From the NCBI GenBank assembly GCA_963795775.1, contig CAWCJL010000003.1, positions 1 to 64,000 of the forward strand: a DNA stretch of 64,000 nucleotides. Reading direction: 5' to 3'. This DNA is from CAWCJL01 sp963795775 (GTDB lineage Bacteria > Acidobacteriota > Terriglobia > Terriglobales > Acidobacteriaceae). The position numbers and the translations under genes were made by a program. Below the pieces are notes generated by a model that saw only the letters and a list, made by a program, of their open reading frames with translations, was not told the DNA's origin and did no database searches. The stretch's first letter is position 1; the number at the start of each line of letters is the position of its first letter. Positions 34,894 through 44,737 of this stretch are shown one piece after another.

Positions 34894-35667
34894 CTACTTC
34901 CACCAGGTATACCCCACCTGGAACTGCACGGTTGCATTCACACCCGGATTGGAATCGCCCAGGCTGGCGTTCGAAATGTGCACGGCATTTGCGCCAAAGG
35001 TGATGGAGCGGTTCGGCTTGAGGAAGTACTGCAGGCCCACGCCGAACTGTGGCGTGAAGTTCCACACGCTGGTGGCCTGGTGCCCCGGCGGGGGATACGG
35101 CCCCACGGGAGGAAATTTGTGGTTCGTCCAGACCATCCCGCCGGCGCCCTGCACAAAGGGCAGCACGCGCCGCCCTCCTACCAGGTTCCAGCGCAGGATG
35201 ATGGGCGTGACGCTGATCCCGTTGTAAGCGCCGCCCGTGCGGTATGGGCCGGCCACGGCGAATTCATCGGCGCTGATCTGGGTCACCGTGTAGCGATCGA
35301 ACGCGGGTGCGTATCCCTGCCACCAGGGCATCAGCTCGGCTGCGTACTCAAACTGCCCGCGCAGAAACCGCGGCCCGGCCGGACCGGTGAGCAGTTTGCC
35401 GGCATGGAGACCGGCGCTCAACACGCGGTATCCGCTGCGGTCGCTGCCCACACCAAAGCCGCCGTTGAAGAATGGCCCCCACTCCCACGGCTGGCGGCTC
35501 AATGTCTCCCGTGCCGGAGCCGAAAGCTTCGTGGTCCCCGCGTTCGGAACCCCGTTCGATGTGCTGACCGCAGTCGTTTGCTGCGCGCTGCCCATCGGCG
35601 AAAACACAAGCAGGAGCACCGAGAGGGCCAGGGCGGCCCTGAACGCACAGCGATGCTTTTGAGTCAT
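34894..35667 (-). CDS. PagL-like lipid A 3-O-deacylase (acyloxyacyl hydrolase), 257 aa
   Basis: After a signal peptide (FRAALALSVLLLVFSPMGSA) the protein is a beta-barrel-like sequence with alternating Gly and aromatic residues, ending in an aromatic residue-Lys (YTWWK) as outer-membrane proteins do. The motif VHISNASLGDSNPGVNATVQ near the C-terminus carries the catalytic His-Ser pair of PagL enzymes, which remove the 3-O-acyl chain from lipid A. It is 19 bases upstream of ftcD on the same strand. ATG 35667 follows AAAGGAA. Confidence 0.75.
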   Translation of the reverse strand: MTQKHRCAFRAALALSVLLLVFSPMGSAQQTTAVSTSNGVPNAGTTKLSAPARETLSRQPWEWGPFFNGGFGVGSDRSGYRVLSAGLHAGKLLTGPAGPRFLRGQFEYAAELMPWWQGYAPAFDRYTVTQISADEFAVAGPYRTGGAYNGISVTPIILRWNLVGGRRVLPFVQGAGGMVWTNHKFPPVGPYPPPGHQATSVWNFTPQFGVGLQYFLKPNRSITFGANAVHISNASLGDSNPGVNATVQFQVGYTWWK

Positions 35668-35810
35668 GGATTCCTTTTGTAATGCATGGCAGGAGTGCCT
35701 GCCGCCCTGGCGCGGTGGATCATGGCGCCCGGCAGACAAGGGCAGAACAGAAAGGAGGCCGCCGGTCCTGAGGACCACGGCGGCCCATCTGGTGCATGGT
35801 GCTCGAAGAG

Positions 35811-36557
35811 CTATCCTGCGACCTCTTCCATCTGCTTCGCGTCCATTTCGAAGTTCGAGTAGACGTTCTGCACATCGTCGTGGTCTTCGAGTACATCGAG
35901 CAGACGGATCATCTGGTTTGCGGCCGCGCCTTCGAGCTTCGTATAGGTGCTCGCAATCATGGTGATCTCCGCCACCGAAGGCTCGATGCCCGCTGCCTTG
36001 ATCGCCGCCAGTACGTTTTCGTAAGCCGCGGGGTCGGTGAGAATCTCCCAGGTATCGCCTTCGTCGCTGAGATCGTCGCCACCGTTTTCAAGGACGAGGT
36101 TCATCAGCTTCTCCTCGTCGGCGTTCTCCTTGGGGACGGCGATGAGCCCCTTCTTGGAGAACATGAAGCGGACGGAGTTCGACTCGCCGAGGTTGCCGCC
36201 GTTCTTTGAAAAGGCGTGCCGTATTTCACTCACCGTGCGGTTACGATTGTCGGTCGTGGTCTCGACAATCAGCGCAACGCCACCGGGTCCGTAGCCTTCA
36301 AAGGTGATCTCTTCGTAAAGCGCTCCGGGCAGCTCGCCGGTGCCGCGCTGGATCGCACGCTTGATGTTGTCCTGCGGCATGTTCTCCGCTTTGGCCGCCA
36401 GGATAGCCGTGCGCAGGCGCGGATTGCCGTCTGGGTCGCCGCCGCTGCGTGCCGCCATGCTGATCTCCTTGATCAGGCGGGTAAAGATCTTGCCGCGCTT
36501 GGCGTCGAGCGCGCCCTTCTTGTGCTTGATGGTGGCCCATTTGGAATGGCCTGACAT
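35811..36557 (-). CDS. yebC: YebC/PmpR-family regulatory protein, 248 aa
   Basis: The sequence MSGHSKWATIKHKKGALDAK at the start is the family signature, followed by RGKIFTRLIKEISMAARSGG and GVALIVETTTDNRNRTVSEI. Members are described as DNA-binding regulators and, more recently, as ribosome-associated factors easing translation of proline runs. Length and all three domains are normal. GAGG lies five bases before the ATG. No operon partner is evident. Confidence 0.93.
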   Translation of the reverse strand: MSGHSKWATIKHKKGALDAKRGKIFTRLIKEISMAARSGGDPDGNPRLRTAILAAKAENMPQDNIKRAIQRGTGELPGALYEEITFEGYGPGGVALIVETTTDNRNRTVSEIRHAFSKNGGNLGESNSVRFMFSKKGLIAVPKENADEEKLMNLVLENGGDDLSDEGDTWEILTDPAAYENVLAAIKAAGIEPSVAEITMIASTYTKLEGAAANQMIRLLDVLEDHDDVQNVYSNFEMDAKQMEEVAG

Positions 36558-36724
36558 GCTGACCTCGAATGTGCTTTCTAGGTTGTGTTATATGCCTCGC
36601 CAGCAGGAATACGCAGCGCATCTGTGGGGCACGGAACACCCGAGTATAGCATGCGGATTTCGCCATGCCGGAGGTTCCGCGCAACCCCTTCACCGGCCGC
36701 GCGGACCTCCGCCAACGACCTCCG

Positions 36725-38777
36725 TTACGGATGCGCAACGACGCGGATGTGCGCCATCATGCCTCCGTCCTCATGCTCCAGGATGTGACAGTGATAGACG
36801 AAGTCGCCGATCTCCGCAAACGGGATCTCGACCCGGACGGCATGAACTTTACATACACCGCGCCTCCAGCTTTCGACGCTTCCGTCGCAGCCTTCACTGC
36901 CGTGGAGCAGCGGCACGTTGTCCATCACGCCCCGGCCATCGCCTTTCGGCGCATTCTGCGGGAGCACGGTGAAGCGCGTCTGGTGGATGTGGAAGTTGTG
37001 GTCCTCCCCAGCCAGGTTTACCAGCTCCCAGCGCTCGGTCACAGGCTTGTTGCCGTCGGCCAGCGCCAGGCAGACAGTCACGGTGGTGTGATCAAAGGGC
37101 ACCACGTCGCGGAAGGTGCCGGGCACCACGGCTCCCTTTGCATCCAGTTCCTCGTAGCCCAGGCCAAAACCATCCTGGATCCCGGTGGGCACGCCGAAGA
37201 AGATGCGCCGGGTGTGCCCGGGCGCCAATTGCCGGCAGGCCGGGTCAGCCAGACTTTGCGCATGCTTCGCAAAGGCGGCCATGCCCTGCGCCGCCTCGGG
37301 CGCGATGGCATCCTTCAGCCCAGGCACGGAAATCCGCGCCGGCGACCCCAACACTCCGCCCGCCTGCAGGATCTCCGAAGCCACCGGCTTCGACCTCAAG
37401 AAAGGCCGGCTGCGCCGCCGCAGCAGAGGCGGCGAACTCGACGCGCATCAGCCCCACCGCAGGCCAGTCGTCGCCATCCGGTCCCGTGCTCAGCGAATGC
37501 GTGATCAAGGTAGCGTGGCGGCTCCCCTGGGAGTGCGAGGGCACCCAGATCTCGGTGCGCGCGCTGGGCATCATGCGGATGCTGGTGGCGCATACCGGCT
37601 GCGAGCGCCGTCCCGGTGCAAACGTGGCGCCGCAGGAGGCCGGCTCGATCCGATTCCCGAGACGCTCTTTGGTCGACGCGTCATCGGCGCGGCTGCCGGA
37701 ATCGATCGAGACGCCATCCAGCGACAGGAGCTGCATCGGCAGCAGCGCCCCGGTGTCGTCATCCCGCAGCGACAGCGAATAACCCGCGCTACCGGAACCG
37801 CTCACCATGCGCCAGACCTCGCCTTTGCCTGCCATCCGCACGGACGGGAAGACCTGCCCGTTGACGGAGAAGATCCATTTGCCGCCCGTATAGTCCGTCG
37901 TGCCGCCAGGGTCGCTCTGCTTGATACCGGCGCACCAGCCCGGCCGCACCACGTTCGCGTGTTCCGGATCGGGCTCACAAAATGCCGAGTCCTCCTGCGT
38001 AAGCACTGTGTTATTGTGCTGGACCTCCATGTCTTTCAGGAGCAGGTGGCGCACCGTCACGGAACTGTCCAGACCATAGCTCCCCGCCTGGACACCCAGG
38101 TAGTCACTCGCCTTGCCCACGGTGATCACGCCCGACATACCCGCCGAAATCTGGTTCAGCGACAGCCCGTGCACGTGCGGATGAAACCAGAACAGGCCGG
38201 AAGGATGATTCTTTGGAATGTAAATGTCATAGTCGATCGGCTTGTCCGTGTAGACCATGCCGGCATGCTGCATTGCGGGCTTCTTGCCCGCCGGATACCC
38301 CAGCACGTAAACGTAGTCGCCAAAGGTGCGGTCGGTTTGATCCGCCTTGCGCGGCTCCACGATCAATCCATGGGTATGGAGGTTGGTCGGATTAGCCTGA
38401 AGCATCTCGTTTTCCATCTCGTCCGGTCCATGCGCGTGATCGCTGTCCGGAGGCGCCGGCGGGAGATGGTTGATCAAACGAATTTTGAGGTGATCGCCCT
38501 GCTGCAGTTGCAGCCGCACGCCGCCGTAGGGCGACAGCGTGGCCGACCCCGCCGGACAGGCATCATGCACCGCGGCCGAGCGCTGGCAGACCTCGTACAC
38601 CCACGCGGTCGGGTGCATGCCGGCGAGCTCGATGGGCTTGGTCTTCGCGATCATCAGCACATTGAGCACCCCGTTCGTGCTCGAAAACGTAGGCAGATCC
38701 CGCAGGGAATGGTTCTGCGCGGCGGCGACACCGCCGCACACGGACAAGGACAGCAACCCGGATAACAGCCGTCTCAT
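36725..38777 (-). CDS. Multicopper oxidase, secreted (one frameshift)
   Basis: ATG 38777, behind GAGGAG, starts a signal peptide (LLSGLLSLSVCGGVAAAQ). Copper-binding motifs follow in order: NLHTHGL, FWFHPHVHG, and near the C-terminus HNFHIHQTRF and VYHCHILEHEDGGMM, the four His clusters of laccase/CueO-type enzymes with the type 1 Cys in HCH. A one-base change near 37400-37440 splits the gene: the front frame runs on to 37245, while the true C-terminus (KPVASEILQAGG to the stop at 36725) is in another frame. It probably oxidises Cu(I), phenols or bilirubin-like substrates in the periplasm. Confidence 0.82.
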
Positions 38778-39044
38778 AACGCTCCTCGGCAAATCGTGAA
38801 AATAAAGCACTGTTACGTATGCGAACTGCCGCAATCTCTATCGAGACACACGCGCGCGTCCGCCGGAGCATCGCTGCTCCAACCGCTACTGCACTCAACT
38901 GGGGGAATGGGCCGGGACTGCATTCCTGCCCTTGCAGGGAAGCCGCTGCTCTGCCCGGGGGCTGGACAGAGCTACTTTCTTGACGCGACGAAACGTAATC
39001 TACATCGAGACGAGAGGGGATTCAAGACAAAACAAACGCTTCAG

Positions 39045-39590
39045 TTACACAATTCCCGAACTCCTGCCGGTTTTGGGACGGCGGAAGGCGTAGATGACCG
39101 CAAGCAGCGGTGGGGCGAGCAGAACACCCCAGAATGGAATCACAATCCCGAGCACGATGGGCGCGAGGATGGAGGCCCAGATGGGCACGCGTGTCACTTT
39201 TTTCATGAGCAGCGGCTGGATCAGCAACTGGTCGATCACCACGATGGCGGCATACACACACAGCAGCCAGATCAGCCGCTCTTCGTCGTGTCCGGTAAGC
39301 AGGACGCTGAAGGTGGGTCCGAGCAGCGAGATAACGCCACCGAAATTGGGCACAAACGCCATCAGACCGGCGACCAGCGCCCATGCGCCGGCCAGTGGTA
39401 CATGCAGGATCTCGAGCCCGATAAACCACAGCACCGCCACACACAGCGCCTCGATCGAGGTCGCCTGCCACCACTTCAGCAATGCGCCGCCAGCGGTGCG
39501 CAGGTGGTCGCCCGCCGTGCGTCCCCGCTGCAGCTTTCCTTCCAGAGTCACGGGAACTCGGGGCTCTATCTGCACTTCACGCCGTTTCAC
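39045..39590 (-). pseudogene. AI-2E family transporter, C-terminal half only
   Basis: The 181 residues match the second half of AI-2E/PerM-type membrane proteins: LEILHVPLAGAWALVAGLMA, FVPNFGGVISLLGP, VIDQLLIQPLLMKKVTRVP and PIVLGIVIPFWGVLLAPPLL. Intact members are about 350 residues with a membrane-spanning N-terminal half, which is missing. The toxin-antitoxin genes begin exactly where that half should be. The remnant is therefore probably truncated and inactive, although a short frame with its own start remains. Confidence 0.7.
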
Positions 39591-39948
39591 TGTGGTCTTT
39601 TCCGGCGGGTACTTCGCTCAGTGACTGTCGCGCATGCTGCACAACGACGTGCTCATTGCGAATGATCTCGCGGAAATTGTCACTCGTCAGGGCCCAGTCC
39701 AAAACGTCCACCTTGAAAGGCAGAAGTGATTCATCAAACGCGTCGGCTAACTCTACCGACTCTCCCGAACTGAGCGGTGCGTTCCCGATGATGGCCAGAT
39801 CCAGATCAGACATTCTCTTCAAAGATCGCCCGTGCACCCGTGATCCAAAGGCCCACACTTCACGTTCCGGAAGGACGGCAGCAAGGATTTGCGTTACGAT
39901 GCGCCGCTCCTCAGGGGCGAGTCTTAGTTCGTGAATCCATTCATGCAT
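39577..39948 (-). CDS. MNT-domain nucleotidyltransferase antitoxin (type VII TA), 123 aa
   Basis: This minimal nucleotidyltransferase has GSRVHG at 35-40 and the metal-binding Asp pair in SDLDLAI (Asp48, Asp50), with a third acidic residue in KVDVLDW. MNT proteins of this kind modify (AMPylate) and silence a partner HEPN ribonuclease. The ATG 39948 overlaps the end of the HEPN gene by eight bases, the standard arrangement. The open frame extends upstream to 40128 but that part is inside the HEPN gene. It overlaps the start of the AI-2E remnant by 14 bases. Confidence 0.8.
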   Translation of the reverse strand: MHEWIHELRLAPEERRIVTQILAAVLPEREVWAFGSRVHGRSLKRMSDLDLAIIGNAPLSSGESVELADAFDESLLPFKVDVLDWALTSDNFREIIRNEHVVVQHARQSLSEVPAGKDHSETA

Positions 39949-40366
39949 TGAGATGCCGCGTGCGCTCCGACAACTTTTGATAAAGAAAGTCTGCTTCGGG
40001 CTGAAAAGAGGGGATTTCGGAGAGCACCTCGCGCGCCAGTTCCTCACTGTAGGCATGGCTACTCCTGTTGCGAGCGTTCCGAAACTCTTTCCAACGCGGC
40101 CAGCCGGAAAGCAGCAATCCTTGTTCATCGGCGGTACGGATCAACTCCGGAAACGACATCTGATCCACCATGCCGGCGGTAGGCGCCGCCAGATCGAGAA
40201 CACGCTTCAGCAGGCGTACGCTCACCTCATAGATGAATTCGAACCTCTTGATCACAGAATCGCGAAGATACTCTGAGCGGTCCTGTTCGTAGGTTGCCAT
40301 AGCTTCCCGCAATCGGTCGCTTGCGTTCCTGAGCGGGTCCAACTGCAGCACGGGCATGCGTGCCAT
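39941..40366 (-). CDS. HEPN-like / HI0074-family partner protein (type VII TA toxin), 141 aa
   Basis: An all-helical protein of the nucleotidyltransferase substrate-binding (HI0074) type: SVIKRFEFIYEVSVRLLKRV and MSFPELIRTADEQGLL, then the motif RNRSSH (Arg99-x4-His104), matching the R-x4-6-H active site of HEPN ribonucleases. It is encoded directly before the MNT gene with an eight-base overlap, which makes the two a toxin-antitoxin pair. Two close starts (40366 and 40357) are possible. It diverges from purQ. Confidence 0.8.
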   Translation of the reverse strand: MARMPVLQLDPLRNASDRLREAMATYEQDRSEYLRDSVIKRFEFIYEVSVRLLKRVLDLAAPTAGMVDQMSFPELIRTADEQGLLLSGWPRWKEFRNARNRSSHAYSEELAREVLSEIPSFQPEADFLYQKLSERTRHLNA

Positions 40367-40394
40367 TTTAGACCGTCTTTCGGCTCGTGCCTGC

Positions 40395-40400
40395 TACCCT
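40395..40400 (+). promoter_or_regulatory. Leaderless-type -10 box of purQ
   Basis: TACCCT ends six bases before the purQ ATG at 40407, with no ribosome-binding sequence between. Confidence 0.4.
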
Positions 40401-40406
40401 ATAGCT

Positions 40407-41114
40407 ATGAAATTCGGCGTTCTTGTCTTCCCCGGCTCGAATTGCGACCACGATACCTACCACGTGCTTTCCGCCATTGCACATCAGCCCGTCACCTTTC
40501 TATGGCACGAGACGGAGAACCTGGAAGGCTGCGATGCGATCCTGATCCCCGGCGGGTTTGCCTATGGCGACTACCTCCGCACCGGCGCCATCGCGCACTT
40601 CGCTCCGGTGATGCAGGCGGTCAAGCGCTTTGCCGCGCAGGGCGGGCCGGTGCTGGGCATTTGTAATGGGTTCCAGATCCTGTGCGAGTCCGGCCTGCTG
40701 CCTGGCGCCCTGATGCGCAACGCCGGCCTGAAATACATCTGCAAGCAGGTCTACGTGCGTACGGAAAACGCCGATACGATCTTCACCAACGCACTCGAAC
40801 CGGGGCAGGTGCTGCAGATTCCGATCGGACACATGGAAGGCAATTACTTTTGCGCTCCCGAGGTGCTTGCGGAGCTGGAGCGCGACCACCGCATCGCCTT
40901 CCGCTACTGCAACGCAGAGGGCGAGATCACGCCAGAGGCCAACCCGAACGGTTCGCTCGGCAACATTGCCGGCATCCTGAATGAGGGCAAGAACGTGCTC
41001 GGCATGATGCCGCATCCGGACCGGTCTAGCGAGCAGATCCTGGGGTCCGCCGACGGCTTCCCCATCTTCCAATCCATGGTGCAGGCACTCGCGGGCACGG
41101 CTAGCGCTCGATGA
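40407..41114 (+). CDS. purQ: Phosphoribosylformylglycinamidine synthase subunit PurQ (glutaminase)
   Basis: PurQ releases ammonia from glutamine for the PurL-catalysed fourth step of purine synthesis. The 235-residue protein has the class I amidotransferase features: IPGGFAYGDYLRTG, nucleophile Cys86 in GICNGFQILCESG, the GHMEGNYF region and MMPHPDRSSE with the catalytic His and Glu. ATG 40407 begins at the conserved KFGVLVFPGSNCD; the open frame extends to 40356 without support. Its stop overlaps the next gene (ATGA). PurL and PurS are not nearby. Confidence 0.95.
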   Translation: MKFGVLVFPGSNCDHDTYHVLSAIAHQPVTFLWHETENLEGCDAILIPGGFAYGDYLRTGAIAHFAPVMQAVKRFAAQGGPVLGICNGFQILCESGLLPGALMRNAGLKYICKQVYVRTENADTIFTNALEPGQVLQIPIGHMEGNYFCAPEVLAELERDHRIAFRYCNAEGEITPEANPNGSLGNIAGILNEGKNVLGMMPHPDRSSEQILGSADGFPIFQSMVQALAGTASAR

Positions 41115-41935
41115 TCGACATCCACCACCACCTGCTTCCCGGGCTGGACGATGGCGCGCGCGACCTCGATACCGCGCTGGCCATGGTCGAAGCCGCGCTG
41201 GCCGACGGCATCACGCACGTCGTCTGCACCCCCCATGCCAGCCACCAGTTCCGCTTCGATCCGGCGGTGAACGCAGAGCGCTTCGCCATGCTGCAGGACA
41301 GGGTGCGCACCCGCTTCGACGATGCGCTCACGCTCGGCCTGGGCTGCGACTTCCACCTGATGTACGAAAACATCGAAGACGCGCAGCGCTATCCCGACAA
41401 GTACACCATCAACGGTCACCGGTACCTGTTAGTCGAGTTCCCGGACAGCGCGATCGCGCCCACCATGTCCCGCACCTTCTACGAGCTGGCGCTGGCCGGC
41501 ATGATGCCCATCATCACCCACCCGGAACGCAATCCGATCCTCGCCCGTCAGCCGGAGCGCATGGCCGAGTGGCTGCGGGGCGGCGCATTGATCCAGGTGA
41601 CTGCGTCTTCGCTGAGCGGCCGCTTCGGCCCGCTTGCGGAGCGCACCAGCCACTGGTTGCTGGAGCGCAACTGGGTACATTTCCTCGCCACCGATGCGCA
41701 CAATACCACGTCGCGCCCGCCGCATCTTCGCGCGGCGCACGACCTGGTAGCCGAGCGTTATGGCGAGGAAACAGCCGAGCGGCTTTGCCTGCGCAATCCG
41801 CGGGCTGCGTTCTTTGGCGAGCCATGGCCGGCACAGCCGGAACCGGTCGGCATGGACCAGTTCGCGGTCAAGAACGGCCCCGCGTCCGCCAGGAAGCCCG
41901 GGCTCTTTGCTCGGCTCTTCCGCTCGCATTCGTAA
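41111..41935 (+). CDS. CpsB/YwqE-type PHP-domain tyrosine-protein phosphatase, 274 aa
   Basis: The N-terminus MIDIHHHLLPGLDDGARDLD is the metal-binding HxH motif of the PHP family in the CpsB/CapC subgroup, and VVCTPHASHQFRFDP, ITHPERNP and LATDAHNTTSRPPHLRAA give the other metal ligands. These enzymes remove phosphate from tyrosine kinases that control polysaccharide export. The start overlaps the purQ stop by four bases. A polar tail of about 30 residues (FAVKNGPASARKPGLFARLF) is extra. No capsule kinase is in the window, though a flippase gene lies at 50081. Confidence 0.85.
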   Translation: MIDIHHHLLPGLDDGARDLDTALAMVEAALADGITHVVCTPHASHQFRFDPAVNAERFAMLQDRVRTRFDDALTLGLGCDFHLMYENIEDAQRYPDKYTINGHRYLLVEFPDSAIAPTMSRTFYELALAGMMPIITHPERNPILARQPERMAEWLRGGALIQVTASSLSGRFGPLAERTSHWLLERNWVHFLATDAHNTTSRPPHLRAAHDLVAERYGEETAERLCLRNPRAAFFGEPWPAQPEPVGMDQFAVKNGPASARKPGLFARLFRSHS

Positions 41936-42001
41936 GTTGCCAGTCAGAAAAGCTGAGGCGAGCCGTGGCGCTCGCCTGGAGCGCGCCCGCTTACGCCGCG
42001 C

Positions 42002-42535
42002 TCAGTGGACCTTCTGCTCGCTGCCTTTGGCCATGAGCGTCCACTTCTCCTTGTCACGGGAGAACTCCTGGCGGTACTCGATGCTGGTGGGCGAGGACCA
42101 CACGTTGACCACGCGGAAATACACCGGCTTACCGCCGTTCTCGTCTTCCCAGGGGAAGGTCCAGGTGTTCCCCTGAATCAGCAGCTTGCCCGAACCGGCC
42201 TTCGATCCGTCCGACGGAATCGGGTAGGTGGTGTAGACGTCTTTCGCCGCATCGTAGGTGAAGACGATCAGCGCCTTGGATTCGCCATTCACAAACTGAT
42301 CGCAGGCGTAGTAGACACCGCTGGCCCAGCAGTCATTGCGGATGGTGGTGGTCTCCTTGCTCGCTTTGCTGAACGGAGTATGGAAGTGCTCCGCGGTGAG
42401 CTTCCAGGTGCCGGCGTAAGCGGCGATCGCGTGAATGCCCTTCGTTGGGCTTTGCGCTCCGGCTGTGTTTTGCACGCCTGCCGTAGAGACAGACAACAGC
42501 AGCCCTGCCGAGCAGATTGACCATCCTCGATGCAT
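42002..42535 (-). CDS. Secreted hypothetical protein, lipocalin/DUF1579-like, 177 aa
   Basis: ATG 42535 lies behind GGAGGGTGCG. A signal peptide (ICSAGLLLSVSTAGVQNTAG) precedes a beta-rich domain with AAYAGTWKLTAEHFHTPFSK, NDCWASGVYYACDQFVNGES and FTYDAAKDVYTTYPIPSDGS, a pattern similar to DUF1579-type proteins that measure how a small ligand or signal is bound. Two Cys residues may form a disulfide. The function is unknown. Confidence 0.65.
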   Translation of the reverse strand: MHRGWSICSAGLLLSVSTAGVQNTAGAQSPTKGIHAIAAYAGTWKLTAEHFHTPFSKASKETTTIRNDCWASGVYYACDQFVNGESKALIVFTYDAAKDVYTTYPIPSDGSKAGSGKLLIQGNTWTFPWEDENGGKPVYFRVVNVWSSPTSIEYRQEFSRDKEKWTLMAKGSEQKVH

Positions 42536-42602
42536 CGCACCCTCCACTTTTTCCCGGCAGCTTTCTCTGGACAAGTTCTCCGGGCAGCGTTGCGGTGGGA
42601 TT

Positions 42603-44513
42603 TTACGCCCGGCGCCGTTCGAGCGCGGTCAATCCGTCGGGGGCTACACGGCCCAGCAGGTGATTCATCAGGGTGCGCACGGTACGCAACACGGGCAAAT
42701 CGGCCATGGTGACGGCACCCGGAAAGCGGCGATTCATCTCCGCATGCAGCCGGATCATGTCCACCTCGCTACCGCCTGCGGCATAGAAGTCTTCGTCCAG
42801 GCTGATGTCATCACGGTGCAGCAGTTCCGCCCAGATCGCGCGCACCTGTTCGGCGTAGGCCAGATAGGTGCTACGGTCCACGCGCCCGGGCCGACGCCTT
42901 TCCCGCCGCTCATGCCAGGCTTCCGCTTCCAGTCGCGCCCGGTCCACCTCGCCGGCAGCATTCCGGGGCAGCTCCTGCCGCAGGTGGATGCGTGCCGCTG
43001 ATGCCAGCGCAGGCAGCCGCTCCGCCGCATAACTCCAGAGCTGTTCCGCCGCGAGCCGGGCACGTGCCTGCGGGGGCAACTCTGGCGATGCGGCTGCACC
43101 CTCATCCGCAACCAGCACCGCAAAAGCGGAGATGGGCGCGCCTGCCTCACCGGCTGGAATTACCGCACATGCGGAGACCGAAGAATGGGCTCGGAGCAAC
43201 GCTTCCAGCATCGCCGCCTGCTCCTCGCTCGAACTGGCGGGTGCCATGGAGGTGGCTTCGGCGACCACCTCTCCCTGTGGTAAGTCGGAAGCCGGTCTAT
43301 GCGCAAACGGCAAAGCTCCCGCGAACGCTTCCGCAGCATGCTCGAGGGCAGGGCTCGTGCTCTCGTTCAGTGAGCTTCCGGCGGAAAGCTCGACGTACCC
43401 CGAGCCATCCAGGGCGCGCGGGCTGTACAGAACACGCAGTTTGGAGCCGCGTGCCGGCAACCAGCGCAAGGACGCATCCGCGTGTGCGTCGGGCAAAGGA
43501 TCTCCGTACAGGGCCAATTGGGCCAGCCCGGCAAGAGCGTCAGCATTCGTATCCGCTGTTGTTTTGAATATGGGGACAGGAAGAAACAACGAGGTCACGC
43601 GGTAGTGGCGCAACAGCATCGGCAAATCCTGCATCGCGCCTGATGCGGCCGAGGGCAGGGCCAGCGTATACCCCCCGAGCAGCGCGCCCCACAGCTCCAG
43701 CGCATGCACGGGGGCGGTGAGTGGACTGCTCAGGAACAGCGTTTGTGCACCGCGCAGTGCAAAAAGCTGCGGCGAAGCGGCCAGTTCCACCAAGCTCCGA
43801 TGCGCAAGTGACACGGCGGCTCCTGTCCCGTTGTGTAACAGCACCGCCGCACTATCGGGATCGAGCGCCGGCAGTGCGCTCTCGGCTTGCAGCGGCATCT
43901 TCTCCCGCTCAATCTCTGCCAGGTTCACCCGTGGCACTTGGGGAAGCAACGAGGTCGCCGAACCAGCGCCGTCTTCCAACACCGCGGCAACTGAGTGCAA
44001 TGCGAGATCCATGCCCGCGCCAGAGCATTCCGGCATCACCGGCATATACGTACCACCCACCAGCAAAATGCCAATCACGGCCGCAATCGTCTGAAAGGTG
44101 GGGTGCACGACGATGGCCACCACGTCCCCGCTGCGCACATCCATGCGCTTTAGCCGGACAGCTATATTCTGGGCCCGCAGCAGAAGTTCGGCATAGGAGA
44201 GCGCACCCTCTCTGCCCAGGAGGGCAGTAGCCTGGGGACAGCGCACGGTGGTCTGCACCAGCAACTCCGGTAGCGTAGACTCGGGCCGGCACTCTACGGG
44301 CCACGCTCCGTAGTGTTGCCCAAAGCTGTCATCTGCTCCGCCGTCCCGATTGGGCACGCGTTGCTCCTCTTTCGCCGTCCCGCATACAGCGCCCGGTCCG
44401 GTGCTCAAGCATCCAGGCAAGTCGGTGTGTTGCATTGTTATGCCACAGATGACCCTGTCCGCGCCGCTCCCATTTGGTAACCCCGCCGTAACACCCAGAG
44501 TTACGGAGGACAT
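42603..44513 (-). CDS. Degenerate NRPS-like protein (adenylation-carrier), 636 aa
   Basis: The front two thirds resemble an adenylation domain (LLVQTTVRCPQATALLGREG, ALSYAELLLRAQNIAVRLKR, GDVVAIVVHPTFQTIAAVIG, VGGTYMPVMPE). However, the ATP-binding loop normally reading SGTTG-PKG is replaced by LLHNGTGAAVSLAHRSL, and the C-terminal core motifs are weak. The end resembles a carrier domain (VRAIWAELLHRDDISLDEDF), but where GG(H/D)S(L) is expected it reads GGSEVDM, so Glu occupies the place of the phosphopantetheine Ser. ATG 44513 follows AGGAGAG. I infer a non-canonical or inactive stand-alone NRPS module. Confidence 0.65.
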   Translation of the reverse strand: MSSVTLGVTAGLPNGSGADRVICGITMQHTDLPGCLSTGPGAVCGTAKEEQRVPNRDGGADDSFGQHYGAWPVECRPESTLPELLVQTTVRCPQATALLGREGALSYAELLLRAQNIAVRLKRMDVRSGDVVAIVVHPTFQTIAAVIGILLVGGTYMPVMPECSGAGMDLALHSVAAVLEDGAGSATSLLPQVPRVNLAEIEREKMPLQAESALPALDPDSAAVLLHNGTGAAVSLAHRSLVELAASPQLFALRGAQTLFLSSPLTAPVHALELWGALLGGYTLALPSAASGAMQDLPMLLRHYRVTSLFLPVPIFKTTADTNADALAGLAQLALYGDPLPDAHADASLRWLPARGSKLRVLYSPRALDGSGYVELSAGSSLNESTSPALEHAAEAFAGALPFAHRPASDLPQGEVVAEATSMAPASSSEEQAAMLEALLRAHSSVSACAVIPAGEAGAPISAFAVLVADEGAAASPELPPQARARLAAEQLWSYAAERLPALASAARIHLRQELPRNAAGEVDRARLEAEAWHERRERRRPGRVDRSTYLAYAEQVRAIWAELLHRDDISLDEDFYAAGGSEVDMIRLHAEMNRRFPGAVTMADLPVLRTVRTLMNHLLGRVAPDGLTALERRRA

Positions 44514-44737
44514 GTAACTCTCCTGAAATCTTCTGAATATCCAATGCGAAATCCGGCGGGAATCCCTCATTTCCCTGCGCTCCGCAACTTTGTCGACGCT
44601 GGGCGGTTCGAAACCGGGTTCTCACCGCTCTGGTAACCGAAGCGTGCACCACTTCGTAACCGCATCGGGTTTGCCCATATAGGATGGGAGTGCGGCAGGC
44701 GCATCGGTTTTCCGATCGCGCGCTTCCCTTTTTCCAT

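Noticed and set aside
37185..38765. 526-codon plus-strand ORF
   Set aside because: It is antisense to the multicopper oxidase, whose copper motifs are clear; high GC creates long shadow frames.
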